Source: a bacterium
GTDB taxonomy: Bacteria; Bacillota; Bacilli; Lactobacillales; Streptococcaceae
Assembly (NCBI GenBank): GCA_905221095.1
Contig: CAJNBV010000008.1
Coordinates: forward strand, 1 to 64,000
Reading direction: 5' to 3'
DNA: 64,000 nucleotides
The notes under the pieces were generated by a model. That model was not told the DNA's origin, searched no databases, and saw only the letters and a program-made list of their open reading frames with translations. Below, piece after piece: positions 8,848 to 18,257 of this stretch. A program made the translations under genes and the position numbers. How positions within the stretch are numbered: position 1 is the stretch's first letter; every line of letters begins with the position of its first letter.

Positions 8848-8950
8848 TACTCTTCGAAAATCTCTTCAAACCACGTCAGCATCACCTTGCCGTACTCAAG
8901 TACAGCCTGCGGCTAGCTTCCTAGTTTGCTCTTTGATTTTCATTGAGTAT
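8848..8950. repeat. BOX element, A-C type without boxB
   Basis: TACTCTTCGAAAATCTCTTC followed by the boxA core CCACGTCAGCATCACCTTGC and a boxC tail ending TTGATTTTCATTGAGTAT. It abuts the dprA stop codon with no spacer and may supply its transcript end. It has the same short A-C form as the one in the lic intergenic region. Confidence 0.9.
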
Positions 8951-9004
8951 AAGAAGAAAGTCCGCTTACTAGACAAACTTTTCTTCTATTGTAGTAGCTA
9001 AGTC

Positions 9005-9033
9005 TTGACAGTTATGGCAAAATGGTTTACACT
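9005..9033 (+). promoter_or_regulatory. Promoter of topA
   Basis: TTGACA (9005-9010), 17-base spacer, TACACT (9028-9033). The transcript would start about 30 bases before the topA GTG. Confidence 0.75.
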
Positions 9034-9068
9034 TTATAAAGTTTATTACTTTGAAAAGGTGTGATACT

Positions 9069-11156
9069 GTGGCTACGGCAACAAAAAAGAAAAAATCAAC
9101 AGTTAAAAAAAATCTAGTCATCGTGGAGTCGCCTGCTAAGGCCAAGACGATTGAAAAATATCTAGGCAGAAACTACAAGGTTTTAGCCAGTGTCGGGCAT
9201 ATTAGGGATTTGAAGAAATCCAGTATGTCCGTCGATATTGAAAATAATTACGAACCGCAATATATCAATATCCGAGGAAAAGGTCCTCTCATCAATGACT
9301 TGAAAAAAGAAGCTAAAAAAGCTAGTAAAGTCTTTCTTGCGAGTGACCCGGACCGTGAAGGAGAAGCGATTTCTTGGCATTTGGCCCATATTCTCAACTT
9401 GGATGAAAATGATGCCAATCGTGTGGTCTTCAATGAAATCACCAAGGATGCAGTCAAAAATGCATTTAAAGAACCACGCAAGATTGATATGGATTTGGTT
9501 GATGCCCAACAGGCTCGTCGTGTCTTGGATCGCTTGGTAGGGTATTCGATTTCGCCTATTTTGTGGAAAAAGGTCAAGAAGGGCTTATCAGCAGGGCGCG
9601 TACAGTCCATTGCCCTTAAACTCATCATTGACCGTGAAAATGAAATCAATGCCTTCCAGCCAGAAGAATACTGGACAATTGATGGTATTTTTAAAAAGGG
9701 AACTAAGCAATTCCAGGCTGCTTTCTATGGAGTAGATGGCAAAAAGATGAAACTGACTAGTAATGATGAGGTCAAGGAAGTTTTGTCTCGTCTGACTAGT
9801 AAAGACTTTTCAGTAGATCAGGTAGATAAGAAAGAGCGCAAACGCAATGCTCCTTTACCTTATACTACTTCATCTATGCAGATGGATGCTGCCAATAAAA
9901 TCAATTTCCGTACTCGAAAAACCATGATGGTTGCCCAACAGCTCTATGAAGGAATTAATATCGGTTCTGGTGTTCAAGGTTTGATTACCTATATGCGTAC
10001 CGATTCGACTCGTATCAGTCCAGTAGCGCAGAACGAAGCAGTAAGTTTCATTACGGATCGTTTTGGTAGCAAGTATTCTAAGCATGGTAGCAAGGTCAAA
10101 AATGCATCAGGAGCTCAGGATGCCCACGAGGCTATTCGTCCGTCTAGTGTCTTTAATACACCTGAAAGTATTGCTAAGTATCTGGATAAGGATCAGCTCA
10201 AGCTTTATACCCTTATCTGGAATCGTTTTGTGGCTAGCCAGATGACAGCGGCCGTCTTTGATACCATGGCTGTTAAATTGTCTCAAAATGGGGTCCAATT
10301 TGCTGCTAATGGTAGTCAGGTTAAGTTTGATGGTTATCTTGCCATTTATAATGATTCTGATAAGAATAAGATGTTACCAGATATGGCTGTTGGAGATGTG
10401 GTTAAGCAGGTTAATAGCAAACCAGAGCAACATTTCACCCAACCGCCTGCTCGCTATTCTGAAGCAACACTGATCAAGACCTTGGAGGAAAATGGGGTTG
10501 GACGTCCGTCAACCTACGCACCTACCATTGAAACCATTCAGAAACGTTATTATGTTCGCCTGGCAGCTAAACGCTTTGAACCGACAGAGCTGGGAGAAAT
10601 TGTCAACAAGCTCATCGTTGAATATTTCCCAGATATCGTAAACGTAACCTTCACAGCTGAAATGGAAGGTAAACTGGATGATGTCGAGATCGGAAAAGAG
10701 CAGTGGCAACGCGTTATTGACGCCTTTTACAAACCATTCTCTAAAGAAGTCGCCAAGGCTGAAGAAGAAATGGAAAAAATCCAAATCAAGGATGAACCAG
10801 CTGGATTTGACTGTGAAGTATGTGGCAGTCAAATGGTCATTAAACTTGGTCGTTTTGGTAAGTTCTACGCTTGTAGCAATTTCCCAGATTGCCGTCATAC
10901 CCAAGCAATCGTGAAAGAGATTGGTGTTGAGTGTCCAAGTTGTCATCAGGGACAAATCATTGAGCGTAAAACAAAACGTAACCGTCTTTTCTATGGTTGC
11001 AATCGCTATCCAGAATGTGAATTTACTTCTTGGGACAAGCCTGTTGGTCGTGACTGTCCAAAATGTGGCAACTTCCTCATGGAGAAAAAAGTTCGTGGTG
11101 GTGGCAAGCAGGTTGTTTGTAGCAATGGCGACTATGAAGAAGAAAAGATTAAATAA
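9069..11156 (+). CDS. topA: DNA topoisomerase I
   Basis: 695-residue type IA topoisomerase that relaxes negative supercoils. A Toprim domain begins at [17 protein letters not shown] near the N-terminus (DPDREGEA acidic motif), and the catalytic tyrosine is Y308 in [10 protein letters not shown]. Three C-terminal zinc ribbons follow: CEVCG..CSNFPDC, CPSCH..CNRYPEC, and a last one [13 protein letters not shown], which has only three cysteines. The start is taken as GTG 9069 with AAAAGGTG upstream; a TTG six codons earlier is possible. Monocistronic between its own promoter and a terminator. Confidence 0.95.
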   Translation: MATATKKKKSTVKKNLVIVESPAKAKTIEKYLGRNYKVLASVGHIRDLKKSSMSVDIENNYEPQYINIRGKGPLINDLKKEAKKASKVFLASDPDREGEAISWHLAHILNLDENDANRVVFNEITKDAVKNAFKEPRKIDMDLVDAQQARRVLDRLVGYSISPILWKKVKKGLSAGRVQSIALKLIIDRENEINAFQPEEYWTIDGIFKKGTKQFQAAFYGVDGKKMKLTSNDEVKEVLSRLTSKDFSVDQVDKKERKRNAPLPYTTSSMQMDAANKINFRTRKTMMVAQQLYEGINIGSGVQGLITYMRTDSTRISPVAQNEAVSFITDRFGSKYSKHGSKVKNASGAQDAHEAIRPSSVFNTPESIAKYLDKDQLKLYTLIWNRFVASQMTAAVFDTMAVKLSQNGVQFAANGSQVKFDGYLAIYNDSDKNKMLPDMAVGDVVKQVNSKPEQHFTQPPARYSEATLIKTLEENGVGRPSTYAPTIETIQKRYYVRLAAKRFEPTELGEIVNKLIVEYFPDIVNVTFTAEMEGKLDDVEIGKEQWQRVIDAFYKPFSKEVAKAEEEMEKIQIKDEPAGFDCEVCGSQMVIKLGRFGKFYACSNFPDCRHTQAIVKEIGVECPSCHQGQIIERKTKRNRLFYGCNRYPECEFTSWDKPVGRDCPKCGNFLMEKKVRGGGKQVVCSNGDYEEEKIK

Positions 11157-11161
11157 GTGGA

Positions 11162-11192
11162 GAGTCCTGAAAGTGAATTTCAGGCTCTTTTT
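11162..11192 (+). terminator. Intrinsic terminator after topA
   Basis: GAGTCCTGAAA and TTTCAGGCTC form a 10-bp stem with one bulged T and a 5-base loop, followed by a T-tract. Confidence 0.8.
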
Positions 11193-11261
11193 GGTTGGAG
11201 CTTGACAAAATTCATCATTGTATGCGAAACTAGAAGAAGATTATTTTAATTAGGAGTAGTT

Positions 11262-11621
11262 ATGCGTATTATTTATCTTATTATTGGTTTTTTATCACTG
11301 GCCTTGGCTATTGTTGGGGTTGTTTTACCTTTGTTGCCGACAACACCTTTCCTTTTGTTGTCTATTGCTTGTTTCTCCAGAAGTTCCAAGCGCTTCGAAG
11401 ATTGGTTGTATCATACTAAGCTCTATCAAGCATATGTGGCTGATTTTCGCGAGACCAAGTCCATTGCGCGTGAACGTAAGAAAAAAATCATCGTATCCAT
11501 CTATATCTTGATGGGAATTTCCATTTATTTTGCCCCACTATTACCAGTCAAAATCGGTTTGGGAGCCTTGACCATCTTTATCACCTATTATCTCTTTAAG
11601 GTTATTCCAGACAAAGAATAA
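11262..11621 (+). CDS. YbaN-like DUF454 membrane protein
   Basis: 119-residue small membrane protein of the DUF454 (YbaN) family. A hydrophobic N-terminal segment (about residues 4-35) holds the family-typical LPLLPTTPFLLL, and two hydrophobic segments lie near the C-terminus (about 74-112). A positively charged cytoplasmic stretch between them includes RERKKKI. ATG 11262 follows TAGGAGTAGTT. No function is established for the family. It stands alone between topA and cutC. Confidence 0.85.
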   Translation: MRIIYLIIGFLSLALAIVGVVLPLLPTTPFLLLSIACFSRSSKRFEDWLYHTKLYQAYVADFRETKSIARERKKKIIVSIYILMGISIYFAPLLPVKIGLGALTIFITYYLFKVIPDKE

Positions 11622-11675
11622 GTAAAATTTGTTACTATTTCTCTTGATAAAAATGAAAGCATATTCACAACAATA

Positions 11676-11684
11676 TGATATAAT
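11676..11684 (+). promoter_or_regulatory. Extended -10 promoter of cutC
   Basis: TGATATAAT 30 bases before the cutC start. No well-placed -35 is visible. Confidence 0.6.
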
Positions 11685-11714
11685 AAATTCAAAGTAATCT
11701 TCAAGGAGAAGTAA

Positions 11715-12347
11715 ATGATTTACGAATTTTGTGCTGAAAATGTGACCTTGCTTGAAAAAGCGATGCAGGCTGGAGCTCGTCGAATCGAACTTTGTGACAA
11801 TCTAGCAGTTGGTGGAACAACACCCAGCTATGGAGTAACTAAGGCAACGGTTGAACTGGCAGCTAACTATGATACGACCATTATGACCATGATTCGTCCT
11901 CGTGGTGGCGATTTTGTCTATAATGAACTAGAAATTGCTATCATGCTAGAAGATATTCGTTTGACTGCTCAGGCTGGAAGTCAAGGAGTTGTATTTGGTG
12001 CCTTAACTGCTGATAAGAAGTTGGATAAGCATAATCTTGAAAAGTTAATTGCAGCATCAAAAGGGATGGAAATTGTCTTCCACATGGCTTTTGATGAATT
12101 GAGTGATGAAGATCAGTTGGAAGCTATTGACTGGCTCAGTCAAGCTGGAGTCACTCGGATACTAACTCGTGCTGGTGTGTCTGGCGATTCACTAGAGAAA
12201 CGTTTTGCTCACTATCACAGAATTTTGGAATATGCTAAAGGCAAAATTGAAATCCTACCAGGTGGGGGGATTGACTTGGACAACCGTCAAACCTTTATCG
12301 ACCAGCTGGGCGTGACACAATTGCATGGAACCAAGGTTGTCTTTTAA
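11715..12347 (+). CDS. cutC: CutC-family protein
   Basis: 210-residue TIM-barrel protein of the CutC family, historically linked to copper homeostasis; its biochemical activity is not firmly known. Family features include the N-terminal CAENVTLLEKAMQAGARRIE, the middle MIRPRGGDFVY and the C-terminal ILPGGGIDL. AAGGAGAAG precedes the ATG. It is somewhat shorter than Gram-negative homologues (about 245), as usual in streptococci. Followed by a terminator. Confidence 0.9.
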   Translation: MIYEFCAENVTLLEKAMQAGARRIELCDNLAVGGTTPSYGVTKATVELAANYDTTIMTMIRPRGGDFVYNELEIAIMLEDIRLTAQAGSQGVVFGALTADKKLDKHNLEKLIAASKGMEIVFHMAFDELSDEDQLEAIDWLSQAGVTRILTRAGVSGDSLEKRFAHYHRILEYAKGKIEILPGGGIDLDNRQTFIDQLGVTQLHGTKVVF

Positions 12348-12359
12348 AAAATAGAAAGG

Positions 12360-12386
12360 AACTGCTAGCTTGGGGTAGCAGTTTTC
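12360..12386 (+). terminator. Intrinsic terminator after cutC
   Basis: AACTGCTA and TAGCAGTT form a perfect 8-bp stem with an 8-base loop, followed by TTTTC. The next gene starts five bases later, so read-through is probably needed to express it unless it has its own signals. Confidence 0.7.
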
Positions 12387-12390
12387 ACTT

Positions 12391-13047
12391 ATGTTTGAAA
12401 TTTTTAAATCCTATCAGTTTAATCAAGAAAAAGCTCAAGCTTACGGTTTTGTGGAAAATGGGGAAGTCTGGACTTATAGTTGCCAGATTTTACAGGGTGA
12501 CTTTTTCATGATAGTCTCCATCACTACTGATAATGTGAATTTTCAGGTCTTTGATCAGGAAACGGGCGACCTCTATCCTCAAGTGCATATGGAAAGTATG
12601 AGAGGAAGTTTTGTAGGAAGTGTCCGAGAGGCTTGTTTGGAGATTCTTTACCAGATACGGAAGACTTGTTTTGATGTTCAGGATTTCATCTTCCCTCAGA
12701 CTAAACGAATCATGACTCAAGTTCAGGAAAAGTATGGTAACCAGTTGGAGTTTCTGTGGGAAAAATCGCCTGATACAGCTGTATTGCGCCATGAAGGCAA
12801 TCAAAAGTGGTATGCTGTTTTGATGAGAATCTCATGGGATAAGCTGGAAAAGGGCAGAGAAGGACTAGTCGAAGCAGTTAACCTCAAACACGATCAAGTA
12901 GCGGACTTGCTTTCACAAAAGGGAATTTACCCAGCCTTTCATATGAATAAACGTTACTGGATTAGTGTGGTGCTTGATGATACTTTATCAGATGAAGAAG
13001 TGCTAGAATTGATAGAGAAAAGTTGGAGCTTAACCTCTAAAAAATGA
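12391..13047 (+). CDS. MmcQ/YjbR-family protein
   Basis: 218-residue protein. Its C-terminal half (about residues 95-212) has the features of the MmcQ/YjbR DUF419 fold: KSPDTAVLRHEGNQKWYAVLM, then VEAVNLKHDQ, and AFHMNKRYWISVVLDD. The N-terminal third is less conserved. The family has a CyaY-like fold and has been suggested to bind DNA, but no precise role is known. It lies directly after the cutC terminator, with no obvious ribosome site before ATG 12391. Confidence 0.8.
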   Translation: MFEIFKSYQFNQEKAQAYGFVENGEVWTYSCQILQGDFFMIVSITTDNVNFQVFDQETGDLYPQVHMESMRGSFVGSVREACLEILYQIRKTCFDVQDFIFPQTKRIMTQVQEKYGNQLEFLWEKSPDTAVLRHEGNQKWYAVLMRISWDKLEKGREGLVEAVNLKHDQVADLLSQKGIYPAFHMNKRYWISVVLDDTLSDEEVLELIEKSWSLTSKK

Positions 13048-13129
13048 AATATTTCAAGGATTTTCAAGAACTTTCAATTAGCTAAATATTCTATACTGAA
13101 GAAATTTTCAGAAAATATTGGATTTTTTC

Positions 13130-13158
13130 TTGACAAGTAGTTTTGTCTATGCTAAAAT
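13130..13158 (+). promoter_or_regulatory. Promoter of the leucine operon
   Basis: TTGACA (13130-13135), 17-base spacer, TAAAAT (13153-13158). The transcript starts about 30 bases before the leader peptide. Confidence 0.85.
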
Positions 13159-13194
13159 ACTAAACAAGATATCAAACGAAGGAGAAAGTCAAAC

Positions 13195-13248
13195 ATGAAA
13201 ACAGCTAAGTTTAATCAATTTGCTTTGTTGTTGAGGTACTCGGGCTAG
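13195..13248 (+). CDS. Leucine leader peptide
   Basis: Seventeen-codon frame MKTAKFNQFALLLRYSG with its own GAAGGAGAAAG ribosome site 8 bases upstream. Three consecutive leucine codons (TTG, residues 11-13) lie near its end, as expected for a ribosome-stalling sensor of charged tRNA-Leu. It is too short for standard gene calls. It is followed by mutually exclusive RNA hairpins and then leuA, so it is read as the leader of a transcription attenuator. Confidence 0.85.
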   Translation: MKTAKFNQFALLLRYSG

Positions 13249-13331
13249 TGCAAAAAGCATTAGTCCTGTTTGGCTTACCAAGCGGGAGTGAATCAACATC
13301 TCGCTTGGACTTCTGAGCGAGATGTTTTTTT
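13245..13331 (+). promoter_or_regulatory. Leucine operon attenuator: pause hairpin, antiterminator and terminator
   Basis: CTAGTGC/GCATTAG (13245-13263) is a stem that overlaps the leader stop codon. AAGCGGGA (13280-13287) can pair with TCTCGCTT (13299-13306) to form an antiterminator. Alternatively ACATCTCGCT (13296-13305) pairs perfectly with AGCGAGATGT (13316-13325) and is followed by seven T, an intrinsic terminator. The two structures share the 13299-13305 arm and exclude each other. Stalling at the leucine codons would favour read-through into leuA. Confidence 0.8.
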
Positions 13332-13361
13332 AAAAACCACATTTGGAAAAGGGGAAATCTT

Positions 13362-14924
13362 ATGCGTAAAGTTGAATTTTTTGATACAAGTCTTCGTGAT
13401 GGGGAACAAACACCTGGTGTTAACTTCTCAATAAAGGAAAAAGTTTCCATTGCAAGACAGCTGGAGAAATGGGGAATTTCTGTAATTGAAGCTGGTTTTC
13501 CGGCTGCTAGTCCAGATTCATTTATAGCCGTTCAAGAAATTGCTAAAGCCATGAAAAAAACAGCAGTGACAGGATTAGCTCGTTCTGTAAAATCTGATAT
13601 TGATGCTTGTTATGAGGCACTTAAGGATGCCAAGTATCCACAGATTCATGTCTTTATCGCTACCAGTCCGATTCATCGTAAGTATAAACTTAATAAGAGC
13701 AAGGAAGAGATTTTGGCAGCTATTAAGGAACATGTTTCCTATGCCCGCTCTAAGTTTGAAGTAGTTGAATTCTCTCCTGAGGATGCGACCAGAACAGAGT
13801 TGGATTTCCTATTACAAGTCGTTCAAACAGCGGTTGATGCTGGTGCGTCTTATATCAATATCCCTGACACGGTTGGATTCACCACGCCAGAAGAGTTTGC
13901 ACGCATCTTTGATCACTTGACTGAAAATATTAAATCAGATCATAAAGTTGTCTTTGGTGTCCACTGTCATGATGATCTCGGTATGGCAACTGCAAATACT
14001 TTGACAGCAATTAAACACGGTGCTGGACGTGTCCAGGGAACTATTAATGGTATCGGTGAACGCGCAGGTAATGTTGCTCTTGAAGAAGTAGCTGTTGCTT
14101 TGAAGATTCGTGAGGATTTCTTCCAAGCAACTAGTGATATTGTTTTGGATGAAACAATGAATACGTCAGAAATGGTTTCTCGCTTCTCTGGTATTCCAGT
14201 TCCTAAAAACAAGGCTGTGGTTGGTGGTAATGCCTTTTCTCACGAATCTGGTATTCACCAAGACGGAGTCCTTAAAAATCCTCTTACTTATGAAATTATC
14301 ACCCCTGAATTGGTTGGAGTTAAGAGTAATAGTCTTCCGCTTGGTAAATTGTCTGGCCGCCATGCCTTTGTTGAGAAACTAAGAGAATTGGCCCTAGATT
14401 ATACAGAAGAAGATATCAAACCGCTCTTTGCTAAGTTCAAGGCTCTGGCCGATAAGAAGCAAGAAATCACAGATGCAGATATTCGAGCTCTGGTCGCTGG
14501 AACCATGGTTGAAAATCCAGAAGGCTTCCACTTTGATGATTTGCAACTTCAAACTCATGCAGACAATGACATTGAAGCGCTTGTTAGCCTAGCTAATATG
14601 GATGGTGAGAAAGTCGAATTTAATGCGACAGGGCAAGGCTCTGTTGAAGCTATCTTTAACGCTATCGACAAGTTCTTTAACCAATCTGTCCGTTTGGTGT
14701 CCTATACCATTGATGCGGTGACAGATGGAATTGATGCCCAAGCTCGGGTTTTGGTCACTGTTGAAAACAGAGATACAGAAACCATCTTTAATGCAGCAGG
14801 GCTTGATTTCGATGTGCTGAAGGCTTCGGCTATTGCCTATATCAATGCTAATACCTTTGTTCAAAAAGAGAATGCTGGTGATATGGGACGCAGCGTTTCT
14901 TACCGCGATATGCCTAGTGTGTAA
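13362..14924 (+). CDS. leuA: 2-isopropylmalate synthase
   Basis: 520-residue enzyme joining acetyl-CoA and 2-oxoisovalerate, the first committed step of leucine synthesis. The DRE-TIM catalytic barrel starts with FFDTSLRDGEQTPG (residues 4-17); the metal-binding GVHCHDDLGMA follows in the middle, and GNAFSHESGIHQDG after it. The C-terminal regulatory domain for leucine feedback (about 390-510) is complete. GGGGAAA precedes the ATG. It is the full-length form and starts the operon downstream of the attenuator. Confidence 0.95.
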   Translation: MRKVEFFDTSLRDGEQTPGVNFSIKEKVSIARQLEKWGISVIEAGFPAASPDSFIAVQEIAKAMKKTAVTGLARSVKSDIDACYEALKDAKYPQIHVFIATSPIHRKYKLNKSKEEILAAIKEHVSYARSKFEVVEFSPEDATRTELDFLLQVVQTAVDAGASYINIPDTVGFTTPEEFARIFDHLTENIKSDHKVVFGVHCHDDLGMATANTLTAIKHGAGRVQGTINGIGERAGNVALEEVAVALKIREDFFQATSDIVLDETMNTSEMVSRFSGIPVPKNKAVVGGNAFSHESGIHQDGVLKNPLTYEIITPELVGVKSNSLPLGKLSGRHAFVEKLRELALDYTEEDIKPLFAKFKALADKKQEITDADIRALVAGTMVENPEGFHFDDLQLQTHADNDIEALVSLANMDGEKVEFNATGQGSVEAIFNAIDKFFNQSVRLVSYTIDAVTDGIDAQARVLVTVENRDTETIFNAAGLDFDVLKASAIAYINANTFVQKENAGDMGRSVSYRDMPSV

Positions 14925-14935
14925 AGGAGAATGCT

Positions 14936-15973
14936 ATGACAAAGAAAATAGTAGCTCTAGCAGGGGACGGAATCGGCCCAGAAATCATGGAGGCTGGTTT
15001 AGAGGTTCTGGAGGCTCTAGCTGAAAAAACAGATTTTGACTATGAGATTGACAGACGACCCTTCGGTGGTGCAGGTATTGATGCTGCAGGGCATCCCTTA
15101 CCTGATGAAACCCTCAGGGCATGTAGAGAAGCAGATGCCATTCTCCTAGCGGCTATCGGTAGTCCTCAGTATGATGGAGCAGCGGTTCGCCCTGAACAAG
15201 GCCTGCTGGCTCTCCGTAAGGAACTCAATCTCTATGCCAATATTCGCCCAGTAAAAATCTTTGATAGTCTCAAGCATTTGTCACCACTCAAACCAGAACG
15301 AATTGCTGGTGTAGACTTTGTGGTGGTTCGTGAGTTGACTGGTGGGATTTACTTTGGAGATCATATCCTTGAAGAGCGCAAAGCGCGTGATATCAACGAC
15401 TATAGCTATGAGGAAGTAGAACGGATTATTCGTAAGGCCTTTGAAATTGCAAGAAATCGCAGAAAAATCGTTACCAGTATCGATAAGCAAAATGTTCTAG
15501 CGACCTCAAAACTCTGGCGCAGAGTAGCTGAGGAAGTCGCACAGGATTTTCCAGATGTGACTTTGGAACACCAGTTGGTAGACTCAGCTGCCATGCTTAT
15601 GATTACCAATCCTGCCAAGTTCGATGTCATCGTGACAGAGAATCTTTTCGGAGATATTTTATCTGATGAATCAAGTGTTTTATCAGGCACACTTGGAGTC
15701 ATGCCATCAGCCAGTCATACTGAAAAGGGTCCAAGCCTCTATGAGCCCATTCACGGTTCAGCTCCTGATATTGCAGGTCAAGGAATTGCCAATCCTATTT
15801 CCATGATTTTATCAGTGGCTATGATGTTGAGAGATAGTTTTGGACGTTATGAGGATGCAGAGCGTATCGAACGTGCTGTTGAGGCAAGTTTGGCAGCTGG
15901 TGTTTTAACAAGAGATATAGGTGGACAGGCTTCGACCAAGGAAATGACAGAAGCCATTATTGCAAGGTTATGA
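14936..15973 (+). CDS. leuB: 3-isopropylmalate dehydrogenase
   Basis: 345-residue NAD-dependent decarboxylating dehydrogenase of the isocitrate/isopropylmalate family. It shows the N-terminal ALAGDGIGPEIMEAGLEVL, the substrate-binding VRELTGGIYFG and the metal/NAD region TENLFGDILSDESSVL followed by EPIHGSAPDIAG. AAAGGAGAATG is the ribosome site. The stop codon overlaps the next start (ATGA). Confidence 0.95.
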   Translation: MTKKIVALAGDGIGPEIMEAGLEVLEALAEKTDFDYEIDRRPFGGAGIDAAGHPLPDETLRACREADAILLAAIGSPQYDGAAVRPEQGLLALRKELNLYANIRPVKIFDSLKHLSPLKPERIAGVDFVVVRELTGGIYFGDHILEERKARDINDYSYEEVERIIRKAFEIARNRRKIVTSIDKQNVLATSKLWRRVAEEVAQDFPDVTLEHQLVDSAAMLMITNPAKFDVIVTENLFGDILSDESSVLSGTLGVMPSASHTEKGPSLYEPIHGSAPDIAGQGIANPISMILSVAMMLRDSFGRYEDAERIERAVEASLAAGVLTRDIGGQASTKEMTEAIIARL

Positions 15974-16239
15974 AGTTAGACGAAAAAATTACTCTAGTCC
16001 TTTTGATTTGGAATGTCATGGTTTTCTTAATTTATGGCATTGACAAATCTAAGTCAAGGAGAAGAGCTTGGCGCATCCCAGAGAAAATCTTACTCATTTT
16101 AGCCTTTACTTGTGGTGGTTTTGGTGCCTGGTTAGCAGGAATCATCTTTCATCACAAGACTAGAAAATGGTACTTTAAGACGGTTTGGTTTCTCGGGATG
16201 GTGACCACACTAGGAGCCTTATATTTTATTTGGAGGTAA
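15970..16239 (+). CDS. DUF1294-like small membrane protein inside the leu operon
   Basis: 89-residue protein with three hydrophobic segments and the DUF1294 pattern: YGIDKSKSRRRAWRIPEKILL then CGGFGAWLAGIIFHHKTRKWYF. It overlaps leuB by 4 bases and ends 3 bases before leuC, so it is translationally tied to the leucine operon. No role in leucine metabolism is known for the family. TTATTTGGAGG at its own end forms the leuC ribosome site. Confidence 0.8.
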   Translation: MKLDEKITLVLLIWNVMVFLIYGIDKSKSRRRAWRIPEKILLILAFTCGGFGAWLAGIIFHHKTRKWYFKTVWFLGMVTTLGALYFIWR

Positions 16240-16242
16240 TGG

Positions 16243-17625
16243 ATGGCAGGAAAATCGATTTTTGATAAATTATGGGACCGTCATGTCATCACAGGAGAAG
16301 AAGGGCAACCCCAACTCATGTATGTGGACCAGCACTATATTCACGAGGTGACTAGCCCGCAAGCTTTTCAAGGATTGCGAGATGCAGGTCGTAGATTGAG
16401 ACGACCAGACTTGACATTTGGAACCTTTGACCACAATGTCCCAACAGTCAATATCTACGATATTCGAGATGTGATTTCTAAGGCTCAAATTGATAAGCTA
16501 GCTGAAAATGTTGAAGAATTTGGGATCGAACATGCTGCTCACGGTTCTGAAAAGCAGGGGATCGTTCACATGGTTGGGCCAGAAACAGGACGGACTCAAC
16601 CAGGAAAATTCATCGTCTGTGGAGACAGCCATACGGCAACCCACGGAGCTTTCGGAGCAATCGCCTTTGGGATTGGGACCAGCGAGGTCGAGCATGTCTT
16701 TGCTACCCAAACCCTCTGGCAGGTCAAACCCAAGAAAATGCTGGTGGAATTCACTGGTGTTCCTCAAAAAGGAGTTTATTCTAAGGATTATATTCTCGCC
16801 TTGATTGCCAAGTATGGTGTTGCCTGTGGTGTTGGCTATGTGGTGGAATATCGTGGGCAAGCGATTGATGCACTGAGCATGGAAGAGCGAATGACCATCT
16901 GCAATATGTCCATCGAGTTTGGCTCTAAGATGGGAATCATGAATCCAGATCAGACTACCTATGATTATCTCAAGGGACGGGAATGTGTTCCAGAGAATTT
17001 CGAAGAGGCTGTGGCTGATTGGAAAACAATTGTCAGTGATGAGGATGCCGTTTATGATAAGGTTATCAAGATGGATGTCTCAGACTTAGCTCCTATGGTA
17101 ACCTGGGGAACCAATCCCGCTATGGGGGTTGACTTTGACAGTAGATTCCCAGAAATTAAGGATATGAATGATGAGCGCGCTTATAATTACATGAACTTGG
17201 AGCCTGGTCAAAAGCCAGCGGATATTGAATTAGGCTATATCTTTATAGGTTCATGTACCAATGCTCGTCTAAGCGACTTGCAGCTGGCGGCTCGATTTGT
17301 CAAAGGGAAGAAAATAGCTCCTAACTTAACGGCTATCGTAGTTCCAGGCTCTCGTCCTGTCAAACGAGCTGCGGAGAAATTGGGCTTGGATAAGGTTTTC
17401 TTAGACGCTGGCTTTGAGTGGAGAGACCCGGGTTGCTCTATGTGCCTAGGGATGAATCCAGACAAGGTACCTGATGGCGTCCACTGCGCCTCAACCAGCA
17501 ACCGTAACTTTGAAGACAGACAAGGCTTTGGTGCTAAGACCCATCTCTGCAGTCCAGCCATGGCAGCAGCAGCAGCTATCGCAGGACGCTTTGTAGATGT
17601 TCGACAAATGCCCGAAGCCCAGTAA
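16243..17625 (+). CDS. leuC: 3-isopropylmalate dehydratase, large subunit
   Basis: 460-residue aconitase-family subunit that isomerises 2- to 3-isopropylmalate together with LeuD. The three 4Fe-4S ligands are recognisable: the cysteine of [13 protein letters not shown], and the pair in [13 protein letters not shown]. The substrate and [19 protein letters not shown] motif is in the first half. ATG 16243 follows TGGAGGTAATGG. Confidence 0.95.
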   Translation: MAGKSIFDKLWDRHVITGEEGQPQLMYVDQHYIHEVTSPQAFQGLRDAGRRLRRPDLTFGTFDHNVPTVNIYDIRDVISKAQIDKLAENVEEFGIEHAAHGSEKQGIVHMVGPETGRTQPGKFIVCGDSHTATHGAFGAIAFGIGTSEVEHVFATQTLWQVKPKKMLVEFTGVPQKGVYSKDYILALIAKYGVACGVGYVVEYRGQAIDALSMEERMTICNMSIEFGSKMGIMNPDQTTYDYLKGRECVPENFEEAVADWKTIVSDEDAVYDKVIKMDVSDLAPMVTWGTNPAMGVDFDSRFPEIKDMNDERAYNYMNLEPGQKPADIELGYIFIGSCTNARLSDLQLAARFVKGKKIAPNLTAIVVPGSRPVKRAAEKLGLDKVFLDAGFEWRDPGCSMCLGMNPDKVPDGVHCASTSNRNFEDRQGFGAKTHLCSPAMAAAAAIAGRFVDVRQMPEAQ

Positions 17626-17634
17626 GGAGAGGAT

Positions 17635-18228
17635 ATGGAGAAATTTACAGTTTATACGGGAACGACCGTTCCTCTCATGAATGATAACATCGACACCGAC
17701 CAAATCCTACCCAAGCAGTTTCTCAAGTTAATTGATAAGAAAGGCTTTGGTAAGTACCTCATGTATGCTTGGCGTTATCTGGACGATAACTACACTGAGG
17801 ATCCTGACTTTGTCTTTAACCGACCTGAATATCGTAAAGCCAGCATTCTCATTTCAGGGGATAACTTTGGGGCGGGGTCTTCGAGGGAACACGCAGCTTG
17901 GGCTCTAGCGGACTATGGTTTTAAGGTCGTGATTGCGGGATCTTTCGGTGACATTCATTACAATAATGAACTCAATAATGGCATGTTGCCTATTGTTCAG
18001 CCCAGAGAGGTTAGAGAAAAGCTAGCCCAGCTTAAACCAACTGACCAGGTAACTGTGGACTTAGAACAACAAAAAATCATCTCACCAGTTGGAGAATTCA
18101 CTTTCGAAATCGATAGCGAATGGAAACACAAGCTCTTAAATGGTTTAGATGATATTGGTATCACTTTGCAGTATGAAGACTTGATTGCTGCTTATGAAAA
18201 ACAACGACCAGCCTACTGGCAGGATTAG
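17635..18228 (+). CDS. leuD: 3-isopropylmalate dehydratase, small subunit
   Basis: 197-residue swivel-domain subunit of isopropylmalate isomerase. Features are [15 protein letters not shown] near residue 18 and the substrate-loop [26 protein letters not shown] lies just before the ATG, 9 bases after leuC. Last biosynthetic gene of the leu operon. Confidence 0.95.
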   Translation: MEKFTVYTGTTVPLMNDNIDTDQILPKQFLKLIDKKGFGKYLMYAWRYLDDNYTEDPDFVFNRPEYRKASILISGDNFGAGSSREHAAWALADYGFKVVIAGSFGDIHYNNELNNGMLPIVQPREVREKLAQLKPTDQVTVDLEQQKIISPVGEFTFEIDSEWKHKLLNGLDDIGITLQYEDLIAAYEKQRPAYWQD

Positions 18229-18257
18229 AAGAAATATAGAAAAGGAAATATAGAACT

